Assembly (NCBI RefSeq): GCF_903819335.1
Contig: NZ_CAIJDE010000055.1
Location: 1 to 64,000, forward strand
Length of the DNA stretch: 64,000 bases
Reading direction: 5' to 3'
DNA from: Flavobacterium panici
Lineage (GTDB): Bacteria > Bacteroidota > Bacteroidia > Flavobacteriales > Flavobacteriaceae
The notes beneath the pieces were generated by a model. It did not search any database. It had not been told where the DNA came from and was given only the letters and a program-made list of their open reading frames with translations. Of this stretch, positions 35,782 through 45,013 are shown in pieces (position 1 is the first letter of the stretch; each line of letters begins with the position of its first letter). Made by a program: the position numbers and the translations under genes.

Positions 35782-37851
35782 ATGATAAAACACTACTTTT
35801 CAAAAACTTACACTCCTTATACCCTTTTCATATTGGTTTTTCTGTTTACAGCCAATGTAAAATCACAAACCTTTACAGACAGTAATCTACCTATTGTCAT
35901 TATTAATACAGACATAGATCCAAACACGAATCAGCCAATTGAAATTCCCGATGATCCAAAAATTTTAGCAACGATGAAAATCATTAAAAGACCAGACGGA
36001 ACCCGAAATTATTTAACCGATAGTAATACTGCCGCTTATTTAAATTATAACGGAAGAATTGGCATTGAACTGAGAGGATCCTCTTCACAGTCGCTTCCTA
36101 AAAAACCGTATGGCTTTACCACTTTAAAAGCGAATAATACAAGTAATAATAATGTCAGCTTACTGGGAATGCCGGTAGAAAATGACTGGATTTTAAATTC
36201 ATTAGCTTTTGATCCTTCTTGTATTCGTGATTATATTTCGTATAATTTATCCAGACAAATTGGCGATTATGCTACGCGAACTGTTTACTGCGAAGTAGTA
36301 ATCAACAATGAATATAAAGGATTATACATTTTACAGGAAAAAGTAAAATCAAACGTTAACAGAGTAAACGTTATTAAAATGGCCGATACTGATAATACAC
36401 TTCCAAATGTAAGCGGAGGTTATATTACAAAAGCCGATAAAACAACTGGCGGAGATCCGGTTGCCTGGACGATGTCTTCATACAACGGTTCTTCTGTAGA
36501 TTTTATTCATGAATTGCCAAAACCGGAAAACACAACTATTGAACAAAATGATTATATAAAAAACCAGTTTAAAAATCTGGAAATTACAGCCGGCGCACAT
36601 AATTCTGATTTAGCAGCAGGATATTCATCTATTATTGATGTTCCCTCTTTTGTTGATTATATGATTTTGGCCGAATTAGCTTCAAATGTTGACAGTTATC
36701 AATACAGCACTTATTTTCATAAAGACAAAGAAGGAAAACTGCGTGCCGGCCCTATTTGGGATTTTAATCTAACATACGGAAATGATTTGTTTAGCTGGGG
36801 ATATGACAGAAGCAAATACGATGTTTGGCAATTTTCAAACGGAGACAATGAAGGCGCCAGATTTTGGAGAGATTTATTTACTGACACTACATTTAAATGT
36901 TATTTCACTAAAAGATGGAATGAACTTACATTGCAGGGAAAACCTTTAAACTACAACAGCCTTACTCAGTTTATAGACGAAACTGTAAATTATATCAGCG
37001 AAGCAAAAGTGAGAGAAAATCAAAAATGGGGAACAATTCCAAACGATGCACTTGAAATCAATAATCTAAAATCATTTTTATCCAATAGAATTTCATGGAT
37101 AACAGGACAATTAGGAAGTTTTAGCAGTTGCAGCAATATCGAAACTCCTTCGCTTGTTATCACAAAAATAAATTACAATCCAGGCGTTTCGGCAACTTTT
37201 CCAACCAGTAATGATCTGGAGTTTATAGAAATTAGAAATACAGGAAACACCACCGTTAATTTAACCGGTATTTATTTAAGCGAATTGGGACTATCGTATC
37301 AATTTCCAGCCAATGCAACATTAGCGGCAAATCAGGGTATTTACATTACAAGCAATAAACCTACTTTTGAATCTAAATACGGAGTAACCGCTTTTGGGCA
37401 GTTCTCCCGTAACTTATCTAATACATCGCAAAAAATAATTTTAGCAGATGGTTTTGGAAACACAATCGATTCAGTAGAATATACAAATGTATCTCCGTGG
37501 CCAAATGCAGATGGAAACGGAAGTTATTTACAACTTTCCAGCACTGATCTTGACAATGCGCTGGCGTCAAGCTGGATTGCAGCATCAGATAATAATTTAT
37601 CTGTTCCTGAAAGTATTGAATTAAAAAATGCCGTTTTATATCCAAATCCGGTAAAAAACACCTTAACCATTCAGGCAGACAAACCTATTTTAAATTACAA
37701 AGTTTATGATGTATTGGGACGTTTATTGTATGAATCCAAACAAGATTCTAATACAATAAAAGCAGATTGGAGTTTGTATCCAAAAGGAATTTACTATATT
37801 TCGATTTCCAATGAAAATGGATACAGCACCAAAAAGGTAATCAAACAATAA
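35782..37851 (+). CDS. T9SS-secreted CotH-type kinase protein with lamin-tail domain
   Basis: 689 residues: signal peptide (1-29), CotH domain (about 85-430; the RGSSSQSLPKKPYGF start, the YKGLYILQEKVKSN nucleotide-binding segment and GPIWDFNLTYGN metal-binding region), lamin-tail domain (about 460-575, LEFIEIRNTGNTTVNLTG), and a T9SS sorting domain from about 620 (LYPNPVKNTL to KKVIKQ). CotH proteins are atypical surface protein kinases. A TACATTTG box lies 20-27 bp before the ATG. The Kir-like channel follows 13 bp later. Confidence 0.9.
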   Translation: MIKHYFSKTYTPYTLFILVFLFTANVKSQTFTDSNLPIVIINTDIDPNTNQPIEIPDDPKILATMKIIKRPDGTRNYLTDSNTAAYLNYNGRIGIELRGSSSQSLPKKPYGFTTLKANNTSNNNVSLLGMPVENDWILNSLAFDPSCIRDYISYNLSRQIGDYATRTVYCEVVINNEYKGLYILQEKVKSNVNRVNVIKMADTDNTLPNVSGGYITKADKTTGGDPVAWTMSSYNGSSVDFIHELPKPENTTIEQNDYIKNQFKNLEITAGAHNSDLAAGYSSIIDVPSFVDYMILAELASNVDSYQYSTYFHKDKEGKLRAGPIWDFNLTYGNDLFSWGYDRSKYDVWQFSNGDNEGARFWRDLFTDTTFKCYFTKRWNELTLQGKPLNYNSLTQFIDETVNYISEAKVRENQKWGTIPNDALEINNLKSFLSNRISWITGQLGSFSSCSNIETPSLVITKINYNPGVSATFPTSNDLEFIEIRNTGNTTVNLTGIYLSELGLSYQFPANATLAANQGIYITSNKPTFESKYGVTAFGQFSRNLSNTSQKIILADGFGNTIDSVEYTNVSPWPNADGNGSYLQLSSTDLDNALASSWIAASDNNLSVPESIELKNAVLYPNPVKNTLTIQADKPILNYKVYDVLGRLLYESKQDSNTIKADWSLYPKGIYYISISNENGYSTKKVIKQ

Positions 37852-37864
37852 CAGTAAAAACTGC

Positions 37865-38824
37865 ATGTCACTTTTAAGAAAAATAAATAACCTTCAAACA
37901 GATAAAAATTCAGGATTTGGTACTAATGCCGGAAGCTACGGCGGAAGATTTGTAAATAAAAACGGAACTCCCAATATCGAAAAAAGAGGTATGAACCTGC
38001 TTCGCCGAATAAGCTGGTACCACACCATGATCGATATGCCCAACTGGAAATTCATGCTTATTTTATTTTCTTTCTATATTATAATCAATTTTATTTTTGC
38101 AGTTATTTATTATGCCATCGGTGTTGAACATCTGGACGGAATTTCACCATCAGGAAGTCTTTTAACGCAGTTTGGTCAGGCTTATTTTTTTAGTGCGCAG
38201 ACTTTTACAACGGTTGGTTACGGACATATCAGCCCAACCGGATTCCTGACAAGTGCTTTGTCTGCAGCCGAGGCTTTAATTGGTTTGCTGAGTTTTGCCA
38301 TTGCAACCGGTTTATTCTTTGGAAGATTCAGCAAACCAACTGCCTTTTTAAAATTTTCGCACAATGCCTTAATTTCTCCTTATGGAGAAAGCAAAGGCTT
38401 AATGATAAGGCTTGTTCCTTTTAAAAACACCAATTTTACAGATGCAGTGGCAAAAGTTACTTTAGGGATGAGCATTGAAGAAAACGGTCAGCGAGTAAAT
38501 AAATTTTATACTCTTAACCTCGAAATAGATCGCATTAATGCACTCTCGCTGAGCTGGACATTAGTTCATCCCATTGATGAGAACAGCCCTTTGTACAATT
38601 TTACCGAAGAAGATTTTAAAAACACACACGGAGAGATTTTAGTTTTCATCACCACTTTTGATGATATGTTTAGCAATACCGTGGCAGCCCGAACTTCGTA
38701 TACTTTTAACGAAATTATTTACGGTGCAAAATTCCAAATTATGTACAACCGAAGCAAAGATAATACTAAAACGATTTTACATTTAGACAAATTAAATCAG
38801 TTTGATACTACAAACTTCTCATAA
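37865..38824 (+). CDS. Inward-rectifier (Kir-like) potassium channel
   Basis: 319 residues: two membrane helices (about 60-85 and 130-153) around the pore loop with selectivity filter TVGYG (in TFTTVGYGH), and a C-terminal cytoplasmic immunoglobulin-like domain (about 165-310), as in bacterial KirBac proteins. Forms a tetramer. The 13-bp spacing to the CotH gene suggests co-transcription, though no functional link is obvious. Confidence 0.92.
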   Translation: MSLLRKINNLQTDKNSGFGTNAGSYGGRFVNKNGTPNIEKRGMNLLRRISWYHTMIDMPNWKFMLILFSFYIIINFIFAVIYYAIGVEHLDGISPSGSLLTQFGQAYFFSAQTFTTVGYGHISPTGFLTSALSAAEALIGLLSFAIATGLFFGRFSKPTAFLKFSHNALISPYGESKGLMIRLVPFKNTNFTDAVAKVTLGMSIEENGQRVNKFYTLNLEIDRINALSLSWTLVHPIDENSPLYNFTEEDFKNTHGEILVFITTFDDMFSNTVAARTSYTFNEIIYGAKFQIMYNRSKDNTKTILHLDKLNQFDTTNFS

Positions 38825-38869
38825 AGAATCATTTTTATCTAGTTTTTAAGGTTTTTTGAGATTTTATTT

Positions 38870-38877
38870 TACTTTTG
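38870..38877 (+). promoter_or_regulatory. TACTTTTG box before the MerR/B12 regulator
   Basis: TACTTTTG matches the -7 element (TAnnTTTG), 18 bp before the ATG at 38896. No matching -33 TTTG is found at the normal distance, which fits a regulated or weak promoter. Confidence 0.35.
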
Positions 38878-38895
38878 TTTACATAATCGTATCAA

Positions 38896-39795
38896 ATGGT
38901 AAACAATATAAAAACTGTTTTCAGTATAAAAGATCTTGAGAATTTATCCGGAATAAAAGCACACACGATTCGCATTTGGGAAAAAAGGTATAATATTTTG
39001 GAGCCAATGCGTACTGATACCAATATCAGGCTTTATAATCTGCAAAATCTACAGAAACTTCTTAACATCACATTATTACACGAATACGGCTATAAAATTT
39101 CTAAAATAGCAACTTATCCTGAAGAAAAAATTCCGCAGTTGGTCCGTGAAATTATTTCGAAGAAAAACTCTCAAAACTACGCCATTACATCTTTTAAAAT
39201 GGCGATGATGAATTTTGATCAGGAGCTGTTTTTCAACACGTTTGACTGGCTTATTTCTGAAAAAACATTCAAAGAAGTTTTTAAAGACCATTTTTTACCC
39301 TTATTGAAAGAATTGGGATTATTGTGGCAGTCAGAAACAATTACACCTGCAAATGAACATTTTATGAGTCATTTGATCAAACAGAAAATCTTAATTTATA
39401 CTGAAAGCCTTCAGATTCAAAAACCAACAAAAACAGACCGAATCTTTGTTCTTTCCCTTCCATTAAATGAAATTCATCAAATAGGATTGCTTTATCTTCA
39501 ATATGAAATTTTATCTAAAGGCTACAAAACCATTTATTTAGGCGAAAGTATGCCAATTGAAAACCTACAGGATTTAACCAAACATTTTGAAAACATCACT
39601 TTTGTTTCCTTCATGACAATACAGCCGGATCGCAGCGTTATCAACCAGTATGTCAAGTCAATGGGGCAAAAACTGCTGCAAAAAAATAATGAAATCTGGC
39701 TTATGGGTAAAATGGTTGAACATATTGATCACAAAAACCTGCCGGAACGAATCCGTATTTTTGATTCGATGGAAGAAACAATGGAAACAATATAA
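38896..39795 (+). CDS. CarH/LitR-like MerR regulator with B12-binding domain
   Basis: 299 residues. MerR helix-turn-helix (about 9-75; SGIKAHTIRIWEKRYNILEP), helical bundle (about 95-170) with W144-x9-E154-H155, and a Rossmann-like cobalamin-binding domain (about 182-290) with E192-x-H194-x-x-G197. Both signatures match the adenosylcobalamin photoreceptors CarH/LitR, where His of ExHxxG is the lower cobalt ligand and W-x9-EH caps the adenosyl group. In the dark these repress carotenoid genes; light breaks the Co-C bond and releases DNA. The crt genes start 40 bp downstream and a photolyase is within 4 kb, as expected for such a regulon. Confidence 0.85.
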   Translation: MVNNIKTVFSIKDLENLSGIKAHTIRIWEKRYNILEPMRTDTNIRLYNLQNLQKLLNITLLHEYGYKISKIATYPEEKIPQLVREIISKKNSQNYAITSFKMAMMNFDQELFFNTFDWLISEKTFKEVFKDHFLPLLKELGLLWQSETITPANEHFMSHLIKQKILIYTESLQIQKPTKTDRIFVLSLPLNEIHQIGLLYLQYEILSKGYKTIYLGESMPIENLQDLTKHFENITFVSFMTIQPDRSVINQYVKSMGQKLLQKNNEIWLMGKMVEHIDHKNLPERIRIFDSMEETMETI

Positions 39796-39802
39796 AAGTT
39801 TC

Positions 39803-39830
39803 GTTTAAAGTTTTTGTATATTTGTTAAAC
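39803..39830 (+). promoter_or_regulatory. crtI promoter with overlapping dyad
   Basis: TATATTTG at 39817-39824 matches the -7 box. It is enclosed by GTTTAA (39803-39808) and TTAAAC (39825-39830), an inverted repeat with 16 bp between the arms. A repressor bound there would block the promoter, so it is a candidate site for the B12 regulator. No clear -33 box. Confidence 0.4.
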
Positions 39831-39834
39831 AAAA

Positions 39835-41301
39835 ATGACAAAAACTATTGCAATTATAGGTTCGGGCTTTTCTTCGTTAGCCGCTTCATGTTACTTGGCA
39901 AAGCAAGGTAACAAGGTGACTATTTACGAAAAAAACTCAACGATAGGCGGTCGCGCAAGACAATTCAAAAAAGAGGGTTTTACATTTGATATGGGTCCAA
40001 GCTGGTATTGGATGCCTGATGTTTTTGAACGTTTTTTTAATGACTTCAATAAAAAACCATCAGATTATTACGAGCTTATAAAGCTAAATCCTGCCTATCG
40101 CGTTTATTTTGGAATAAATGATTTTATCAGCATTTATGATAATTTAGAAGAGATTAAAGCCACATTTGAAGAAATTGAAAAAGGAAGCGGCAGCCAGCTG
40201 GAAATCTTTATTAATCAAGCCAAAAGTAATTATGATATTGCCATAAAAGATTTGGTTTATCGTCCCGGAGTTTCTCCACTTGAATTAATTACAAAGGAAA
40301 CAGCATTAAAGCTCAATCAGTTTTTTAGCAATGTCAGCTCAGATATACGCAGGAAATTTAAAAATGAAAGGCTGATTCAAATTCTCGAATTTCCCGTTTT
40401 ATTCCTCGGCGCAAAGCCAACTAAAACGCCTTCATTTTACAATTTTATGAATTATGCCGATTTTGGACTCGGAACCTGGCATCCTAAAACCGGGATGTTT
40501 GATGTTATTCGAGGAATAGAAAAATTAGCTGTAGAACTTGGTGTTACCATCCAAACAAATTCTCCTATTGAAAAAATAATAGTTAAAAATAAAATCGCAG
40601 CAGGAATTGTTATTAATGGCGAAATTATACAAGCCGATATTATTTTAAGTGGTGCCGATTATCAGCATACCGAAACTTTACTGGAAAAAAAATATCAGGT
40701 TTATTCTCAAAAATACTGGGAAAGCCGAATTTTTGCACCCTCTTCTCTCCTGTTTTTTGTGGGTTTCAATAAGAAAATTGAAAATATTTCGCATCATGCC
40801 TTATTTTTTGATGTCGATTTTAATCAACATGCAGCTGATATTTATGACAATCCAAAATGGCCGGAAGCTCCATTATTTTATGCCAACTTCCCGTCTAAAA
40901 CAGATCTGACCGCAGCTCCTGACGGAATGGAAACGGGATTTTTCTTAATTCCGCTTGCGCCGGGAATTGAAGATAACGAAACACTAAGAGAAGCATATTT
41001 CGAAAAGATAATTACTCGTTTTGAGCTACTTACACAACAAGAAATCAGAAATAACATTATATTTAAGGAATCATTTTGTAAAAACGATTTTGAAGCAGAT
41101 TACAATGCTTTTAAAGGAAATGCTTACGGAATGGCTAATACATTATTGCAAACTGCATTTTTGCGCCCAAAACTAAAAAGCAAAAAAGTACGTAACTTAT
41201 ATTTCACAGGACAATTGACCGTTCCCGGCCCTGGTGTTCCGCCTGCATTAATTTCAGGAAAACTAGCCGCTGAATTAATTCAAAAATCTTTAAGATCTTA
41301 A
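39835..41301 (+). CDS. crtI: Phytoene desaturase
   Basis: 488 residues. FAD-binding dinucleotide fold at the N-terminus (IIGSGFSSLAASCYLAKQG), the family segment RARQFKKEGFTFDMGPSWYWMPDVFE, and the CrtI C-terminal signature TGQLTVPGPGVPPALISGK. Converts colourless phytoene to lycopene. First gene of the crt block; 3 bp before crtB. Confidence 0.95.
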   Translation: MTKTIAIIGSGFSSLAASCYLAKQGNKVTIYEKNSTIGGRARQFKKEGFTFDMGPSWYWMPDVFERFFNDFNKKPSDYYELIKLNPAYRVYFGINDFISIYDNLEEIKATFEEIEKGSGSQLEIFINQAKSNYDIAIKDLVYRPGVSPLELITKETALKLNQFFSNVSSDIRRKFKNERLIQILEFPVLFLGAKPTKTPSFYNFMNYADFGLGTWHPKTGMFDVIRGIEKLAVELGVTIQTNSPIEKIIVKNKIAAGIVINGEIIQADIILSGADYQHTETLLEKKYQVYSQKYWESRIFAPSSLLFFVGFNKKIENISHHALFFDVDFNQHAADIYDNPKWPEAPLFYANFPSKTDLTAAPDGMETGFFLIPLAPGIEDNETLREAYFEKIITRFELLTQQEIRNNIIFKESFCKNDFEADYNAFKGNAYGMANTLLQTAFLRPKLKSKKVRNLYFTGQLTVPGPGVPPALISGKLAAELIQKSLRS

Positions 41302-41304
41302 AAA

Positions 41305-42144
41305 ATGAAATCATTATTCGACGCCGTTTCTTTTAAATGCAGCAAACTAGTTACCAAAAACTATAGTTCCTCTTTTTCACTTGCTGTAAAAATGCTGTCA
41401 CCAAGCATTCGCGATGCTATATACAGCATTTATGGATTTGTTCGTTTTGCAGACGAAATTGTAGATTCTTTTCATGATTATGATAAAGAAGCCCTGATTG
41501 ACGATTTTGAAAAAGAATATTATAAAGCAATGGAATTAGGAATCAGCCTAAATCCTATTTTAAATTCTTTTCAGCATACGGTGAAAGAATATAATATTAC
41601 TGATGATCTGGTTCAGGCTTTTTTAAAAAGCATGAAACTCGACCTTGTAAAATCAACTTATAACACACAAGCCGAATATGCGGATTATATTTACGGTTCT
41701 GCAGATGTTGTGGGTTTAATGTGTTTAAAGGTTTTTGTATCAGGAAAAGAACATAAATATCAACAATTAAAAAGCGAAGCCATGCGATTAGGATCGGCCT
41801 TTCAGAAAGTGAATTTTTTGAGAGATTTAAAAGATGACAATACCATCTTAAACCGAACTTATTTCCCTGGCGTTAACCTCAACAATTTCAACGAAGATTC
41901 AAAAGCGCAGATCATTAAAGAAATTGAAGAAGATTTTCACATTGCTTATCAGGGAATTGTAAAATTGCCAATCGAAGCCAAATTTGGCGTTTATACGGCA
42001 TATGTTTATTACAGCAAATTGCTTAAAAAACTAAAAAACACACCGTCCCATGAAATTGGAAATTCAAGAATCAGAGTTTCAAATTATACAAAAGCCGGAC
42101 TTTTAGCGCAGTCGTTTGTGACTTATAAACTGAAATTAGTTTAG
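41305..42144 (+). CDS. crtB: Phytoene synthase
   Basis: 279 residues, trans-isoprenyl diphosphate synthase fold. First Asp-rich motif D50-E-I-V-D54 in FVRFADEIVDSFHD, second motif in FLRDLKDD. Joins two geranylgeranyl diphosphates into phytoene. Stop-to-start distance to crtI is 3 bp, so the two are coupled. Confidence 0.95.
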   Translation: MKSLFDAVSFKCSKLVTKNYSSSFSLAVKMLSPSIRDAIYSIYGFVRFADEIVDSFHDYDKEALIDDFEKEYYKAMELGISLNPILNSFQHTVKEYNITDDLVQAFLKSMKLDLVKSTYNTQAEYADYIYGSADVVGLMCLKVFVSGKEHKYQQLKSEAMRLGSAFQKVNFLRDLKDDNTILNRTYFPGVNLNNFNEDSKAQIIKEIEEDFHIAYQGIVKLPIEAKFGVYTAYVYYSKLLKKLKNTPSHEIGNSRIRVSNYTKAGLLAQSFVTYKLKLV

Positions 42145-42163
42145 TTTATATTAAACGAACGGT

Positions 42164-42267
42164 TTGTCATCCTGAGCGAAGTCGAAGGAACGCGAGAAGC
42201 TCTACAAAGATTGTTACTTTAGATTGCGGAGCTGCTTACGGTCCTTCGACTTCGCTCAGGATGACAA
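42164..42267. repeat. Inverted repeat with 26-bp perfect arms
   Basis: 42164-42189 and 42242-42267 are perfect reverse complements (core GTCATCCTGAGCGAAGTCG, then AAGGA). The centre is 52 bp. Fragments of the same arm occur near 285, 17880 and 44900. It lies in the gap between crtB and crtZ, so crtZ may not be in the crtIB transcript. Confidence 0.9.
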
Positions 42268-42378
42268 AAATGAGAGAACTCACAATAACAAAAAAATAAT
42301 CTTTAGAGTCAATCTTTTATAAACTAAAGCTAAACTCAAACGATTTTAAATCATAATTTTAATAACAACATTTATAAA

Positions 42379-42819
42379 ATGATTTCTTTTTTAATCTTTT
42401 TAGGCGTTTTTCTGTTTATGGAATGTGTGACCTGGCTTACGCACAAATATGTAATGCACGGCTTTATGTGGTATTTTCACGCTGACCATCATCAGCCAAA
42501 ATACGAGCATACTTTTGAGCGCAACGACATTTTCTTTGTCATTTTTGCTATCCCAAGTATTCTCCTATTTTATTTTGGAGTTCAGGGCGGGTTCAATTAT
42601 TTGTTTTTCATTGCCTGCGGCGTTACGCTTTACGGAGCCTGTTACTTTTTAATTCACGATGTATTGATTCATCAGCGTTTTAAATGGTTTAAAAACACCA
42701 AAAACAAATACCTCATTGGGCTTCGAAAGGCACATAAAATACATCACAAACACCTAAATAAAGAAAAAGGAGAATGTTTCGGAATGTTGTTTGTACCCTT
42801 AAAATATTATAAAATGTAG
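42379..42819 (+). CDS. crtZ: Beta-carotene hydroxylase
   Basis: 146 residues, membrane di-iron hydroxylase of the fatty-acid-hydroxylase superfamily. Histidine clusters H22-x4-H27 and H34-x2-H37-H38 in THKYVMHGFMWYFHADHH, then HDVLIHQRF and HKIHHKH. Converts beta-carotene to zeaxanthin. This requires a lycopene cyclase, which is not in the window. Confidence 0.92.
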   Translation: MISFLIFLGVFLFMECVTWLTHKYVMHGFMWYFHADHHQPKYEHTFERNDIFFVIFAIPSILLFYFGVQGGFNYLFFIACGVTLYGACYFLIHDVLIHQRFKWFKNTKNKYLIGLRKAHKIHHKHLNKEKGECFGMLFVPLKYYKM

Positions 42820-42871
42820 CTTATTTGGGTGTTCCAAATGAAACATTTGTAACCATTGATTTAGTTAGAAG

Positions 42872-43381
42872 ATGAAATTATACAAGATAGCAACCGTACA
42901 ATATGTAAACGCCAAGGTCGAAGACTGCTGGGATTTTTTCTCAAGTCCAAAAAACCTGCAGACTATTACACTCGACAATATGAATTTTGAAATCAAGGAT
43001 TTTGACGAAAAGCGAATGTATCACGGACAAATTATAACTTATACTTTGCGACCGCTTTTAGGAATCAAAATTTCGTGGGTTACAGAAATCACAGCCTGCA
43101 AAGAAAACAACTATTTTATCGATGTTCAGCGTTTTGGCCCTTATAAATTATGGCACCACAAACACTTTTTTGAACGAACTGCTGACGGAGGAACCAAAAT
43201 GACAGACGTTGTTCATTACGCGCTGCCACTGGGAATTTTAGGGAGAATTATGAATTGGTTGGTGGTGAAGAATAAATTAAAAACCATTTTTGATTTCCGT
43301 TATAATAAAATCGAAGAATTGTTTAATTCAAAATCACAGCCAAAGATTATACAGATAAATGCCGAGCAAAAAAGTATTTAA
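42872..43381 (+). CDS. SRPBCC-family protein
   Basis: 169 residues. N-terminal VNAKVEDCWDFFSSPKNL and the HKHFFERTADGGTKMTDVVHY strand are typical of START-like lipid-binding folds. Lies 52 bp after crtZ, a position where such proteins are often found in flavobacterial carotenoid loci. May bind the hydrophobic pigment, but that is inferred from position. Confidence 0.75.
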   Translation: MKLYKIATVQYVNAKVEDCWDFFSSPKNLQTITLDNMNFEIKDFDEKRMYHGQIITYTLRPLLGIKISWVTEITACKENNYFIDVQRFGPYKLWHHKHFFERTADGGTKMTDVVHYALPLGILGRIMNWLVVKNKLKTIFDFRYNKIEELFNSKSQPKIIQINAEQKSI

Positions 43382-43426
43382 GCATTTTCTCTATTTGACA
43401 CATAATAAAGTCGCATAATTTTTAAT

Positions 43427-43504
43427 CTCGCAAAGACGCTAAGTCGCAAAGTTTTGTTGCAAAAACTTAAAAAGAAATACTTGGCGACTTTGCGTCTTTG
43501 CGAG
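43427..43504. repeat. Palindrome with 8-bp word arms
   Basis: The left arm starts with C, then TCGCAAAG, ACGCTAAG, TCGCAAAG (43428-43451), three words of 8 bp. The right arm, 43481-43504, is its reverse complement with few mismatches (reading GACTTTGCGTCTTTGCGAG). The centre is about 30 bp. Degraded relatives are at 37-115 and 63610-63642. Confidence 0.85.
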
Positions 43505-43561
43505 CAAATTTCGGCAGTAAAGAAAAAAACTTAAAAAATTAGTCGAGCGAAAACATATAAA

Positions 43562-44857
43562 ATGACAAAACAAAAAGTTTCCTTTTTCTGGTTTAGACGT
43601 GATTTACGTTTAGAAGACAATACCGGATTATTTCATGCTTTACAATCCAGTTTTCCTGTAATTCCATTATTTATTTTTGATGATGATATTCTGGATAATC
43701 TTCCAAAAAACGATGCACGAGTAAGTTTCATTTACGATTCACTTCAAAAAATAAATACCGAATTAAACACTTTTAAATCTTCGGTTTTAATCAAAAAAGG
43801 AAAAACAAAAGACGTTTGGAAATCACTTCTGGAAGAATTTGATATTCAAAACGTATTTTTCAATAAAGATTATGAGCCTTTTGCGATCCAGCGTGATACT
43901 GCAATTTGTTCTTTATTAAAAGAAAATAATATTGAATGTCTTTCTTTTAAAGATCATGTTATTTTCGAAGAAAAAGAAATCACAAAAGCCGACGGACTTC
44001 CGTACACGGTTTATACTCCTTATAAAAATAAATGGCTTGAAAAATATCATTTATCAGGATCAGCTCCAGAATATGATTCCACTTCATTTCAATCTAATTT
44101 TGCAAAAAATCAATTTCCATTTCCTGAATTAGCAGCAATTGGTTTTGAAAGAAGTTCTATAAAAGTTCAGCCTCACAACTTAACACAAATTGCCAATTAT
44201 AAGGAAACAAGGGATTTTCCCGCTCTTGACAGTACATCTTATCTTTCGCCGCATTTACGTTTCGGAACCGTAAGTATTCGGAAATTAGTAAACTGGGCAA
44301 ACAAAAAAAATCAGACTTTTTTAAGCGAATTGATTTGGAGAGAATTCTTTATTCAAATTCTGTTCAGCTTTCCTAATTGTGTGAATAATAATTTCAAATC
44401 AGCTTACGACGGAATTCAATGGCGAAATAATGAAGAAGATTTTAAACGCTGGTGTTCCGGAACAACGGGATATCCAATGGTCGATGCGGGAATGCGTCAA
44501 CTCAACGAAACGGGTTACATGCACAATCGCGTTCGTATGGTTGTGGCCAGTTTTTTATGCAAACATTTATTGATTAACTGGCAGTGGGGCGAAGCTTATT
44601 TTGCCGAAAAATTACTGGATTTTGAACTGGCTTCAAACGTAGGAAACTGGCAATGGGCCGCAGGAACAGGTTGTGATGCTGCCCCGTATTTCAGAGTTTT
44701 TAATCCTGAAATCCAACAAAAGAAATTTGACGAAAAAGGCCAATACATTCGCAAATGGATTCCTGAGTTTGATTTTGGATATAATGAACCTATGGTTGAT
44801 CATGCCTTTGCGAGGGATCGCGCGATTGCGACTTATAAGAAGGGGATCATTAAATAA
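43562..44857 (+). CDS. phr: Deoxyribodipyrimidine photolyase
   Basis: 431 residues of the cryptochrome/photolyase family, class I CPD type. N-terminal antenna domain (FWFRRDLRLEDNTGL) and FAD domain with WREFFIQ, GYPMVDAGMRQLNETGYMHN, the electron-transfer Trp region INWQWG and NVGNWQWAAGTGCDAAPYFR. Uses blue light to repair cyclobutane pyrimidine dimers. Its place behind the carotenoid genes and the B12 regulator suggests shared light control. Confidence 0.95.
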   Translation: MTKQKVSFFWFRRDLRLEDNTGLFHALQSSFPVIPLFIFDDDILDNLPKNDARVSFIYDSLQKINTELNTFKSSVLIKKGKTKDVWKSLLEEFDIQNVFFNKDYEPFAIQRDTAICSLLKENNIECLSFKDHVIFEEKEITKADGLPYTVYTPYKNKWLEKYHLSGSAPEYDSTSFQSNFAKNQFPFPELAAIGFERSSIKVQPHNLTQIANYKETRDFPALDSTSYLSPHLRFGTVSIRKLVNWANKKNQTFLSELIWREFFIQILFSFPNCVNNNFKSAYDGIQWRNNEEDFKRWCSGTTGYPMVDAGMRQLNETGYMHNRVRMVVASFLCKHLLINWQWGEAYFAEKLLDFELASNVGNWQWAAGTGCDAAPYFRVFNPEIQQKKFDEKGQYIRKWIPEFDFGYNEPMVDHAFARDRAIATYKKGIIK

Positions 44858-45007
44858 AATTCCAAATTTTTTAAATTCCAAATTCCAATTATACACAATC
44901 TTGTCATCCTGACAAATTAAACAAAAAAAACCTTTGTCAAAGTTTAAAACTTTGACAAAGGCGTATATCTATAAATTGGAATTTGGAATTTAAAAAATTT
45001 GGAATTT
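44857..45007. repeat. Nested palindrome with 34-bp perfect arms
   Basis: 44857-44890 and 44974-45007 are perfect reverse complements made of AAATTCC words. Inside lies a second perfect stem, CCTTTGTCAAAGTTT (44931-44945) with AAACTTTGACAAAGG (44947-44961), and near 44901 a small TTGTCA/TGACAA stem that is a fragment of the 42164 arm. It fills the gap between convergent phr and the UbiB-like gene and probably stops transcription from both sides. Confidence 0.9.
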
Positions 45008-45013
45008 CCCAAC

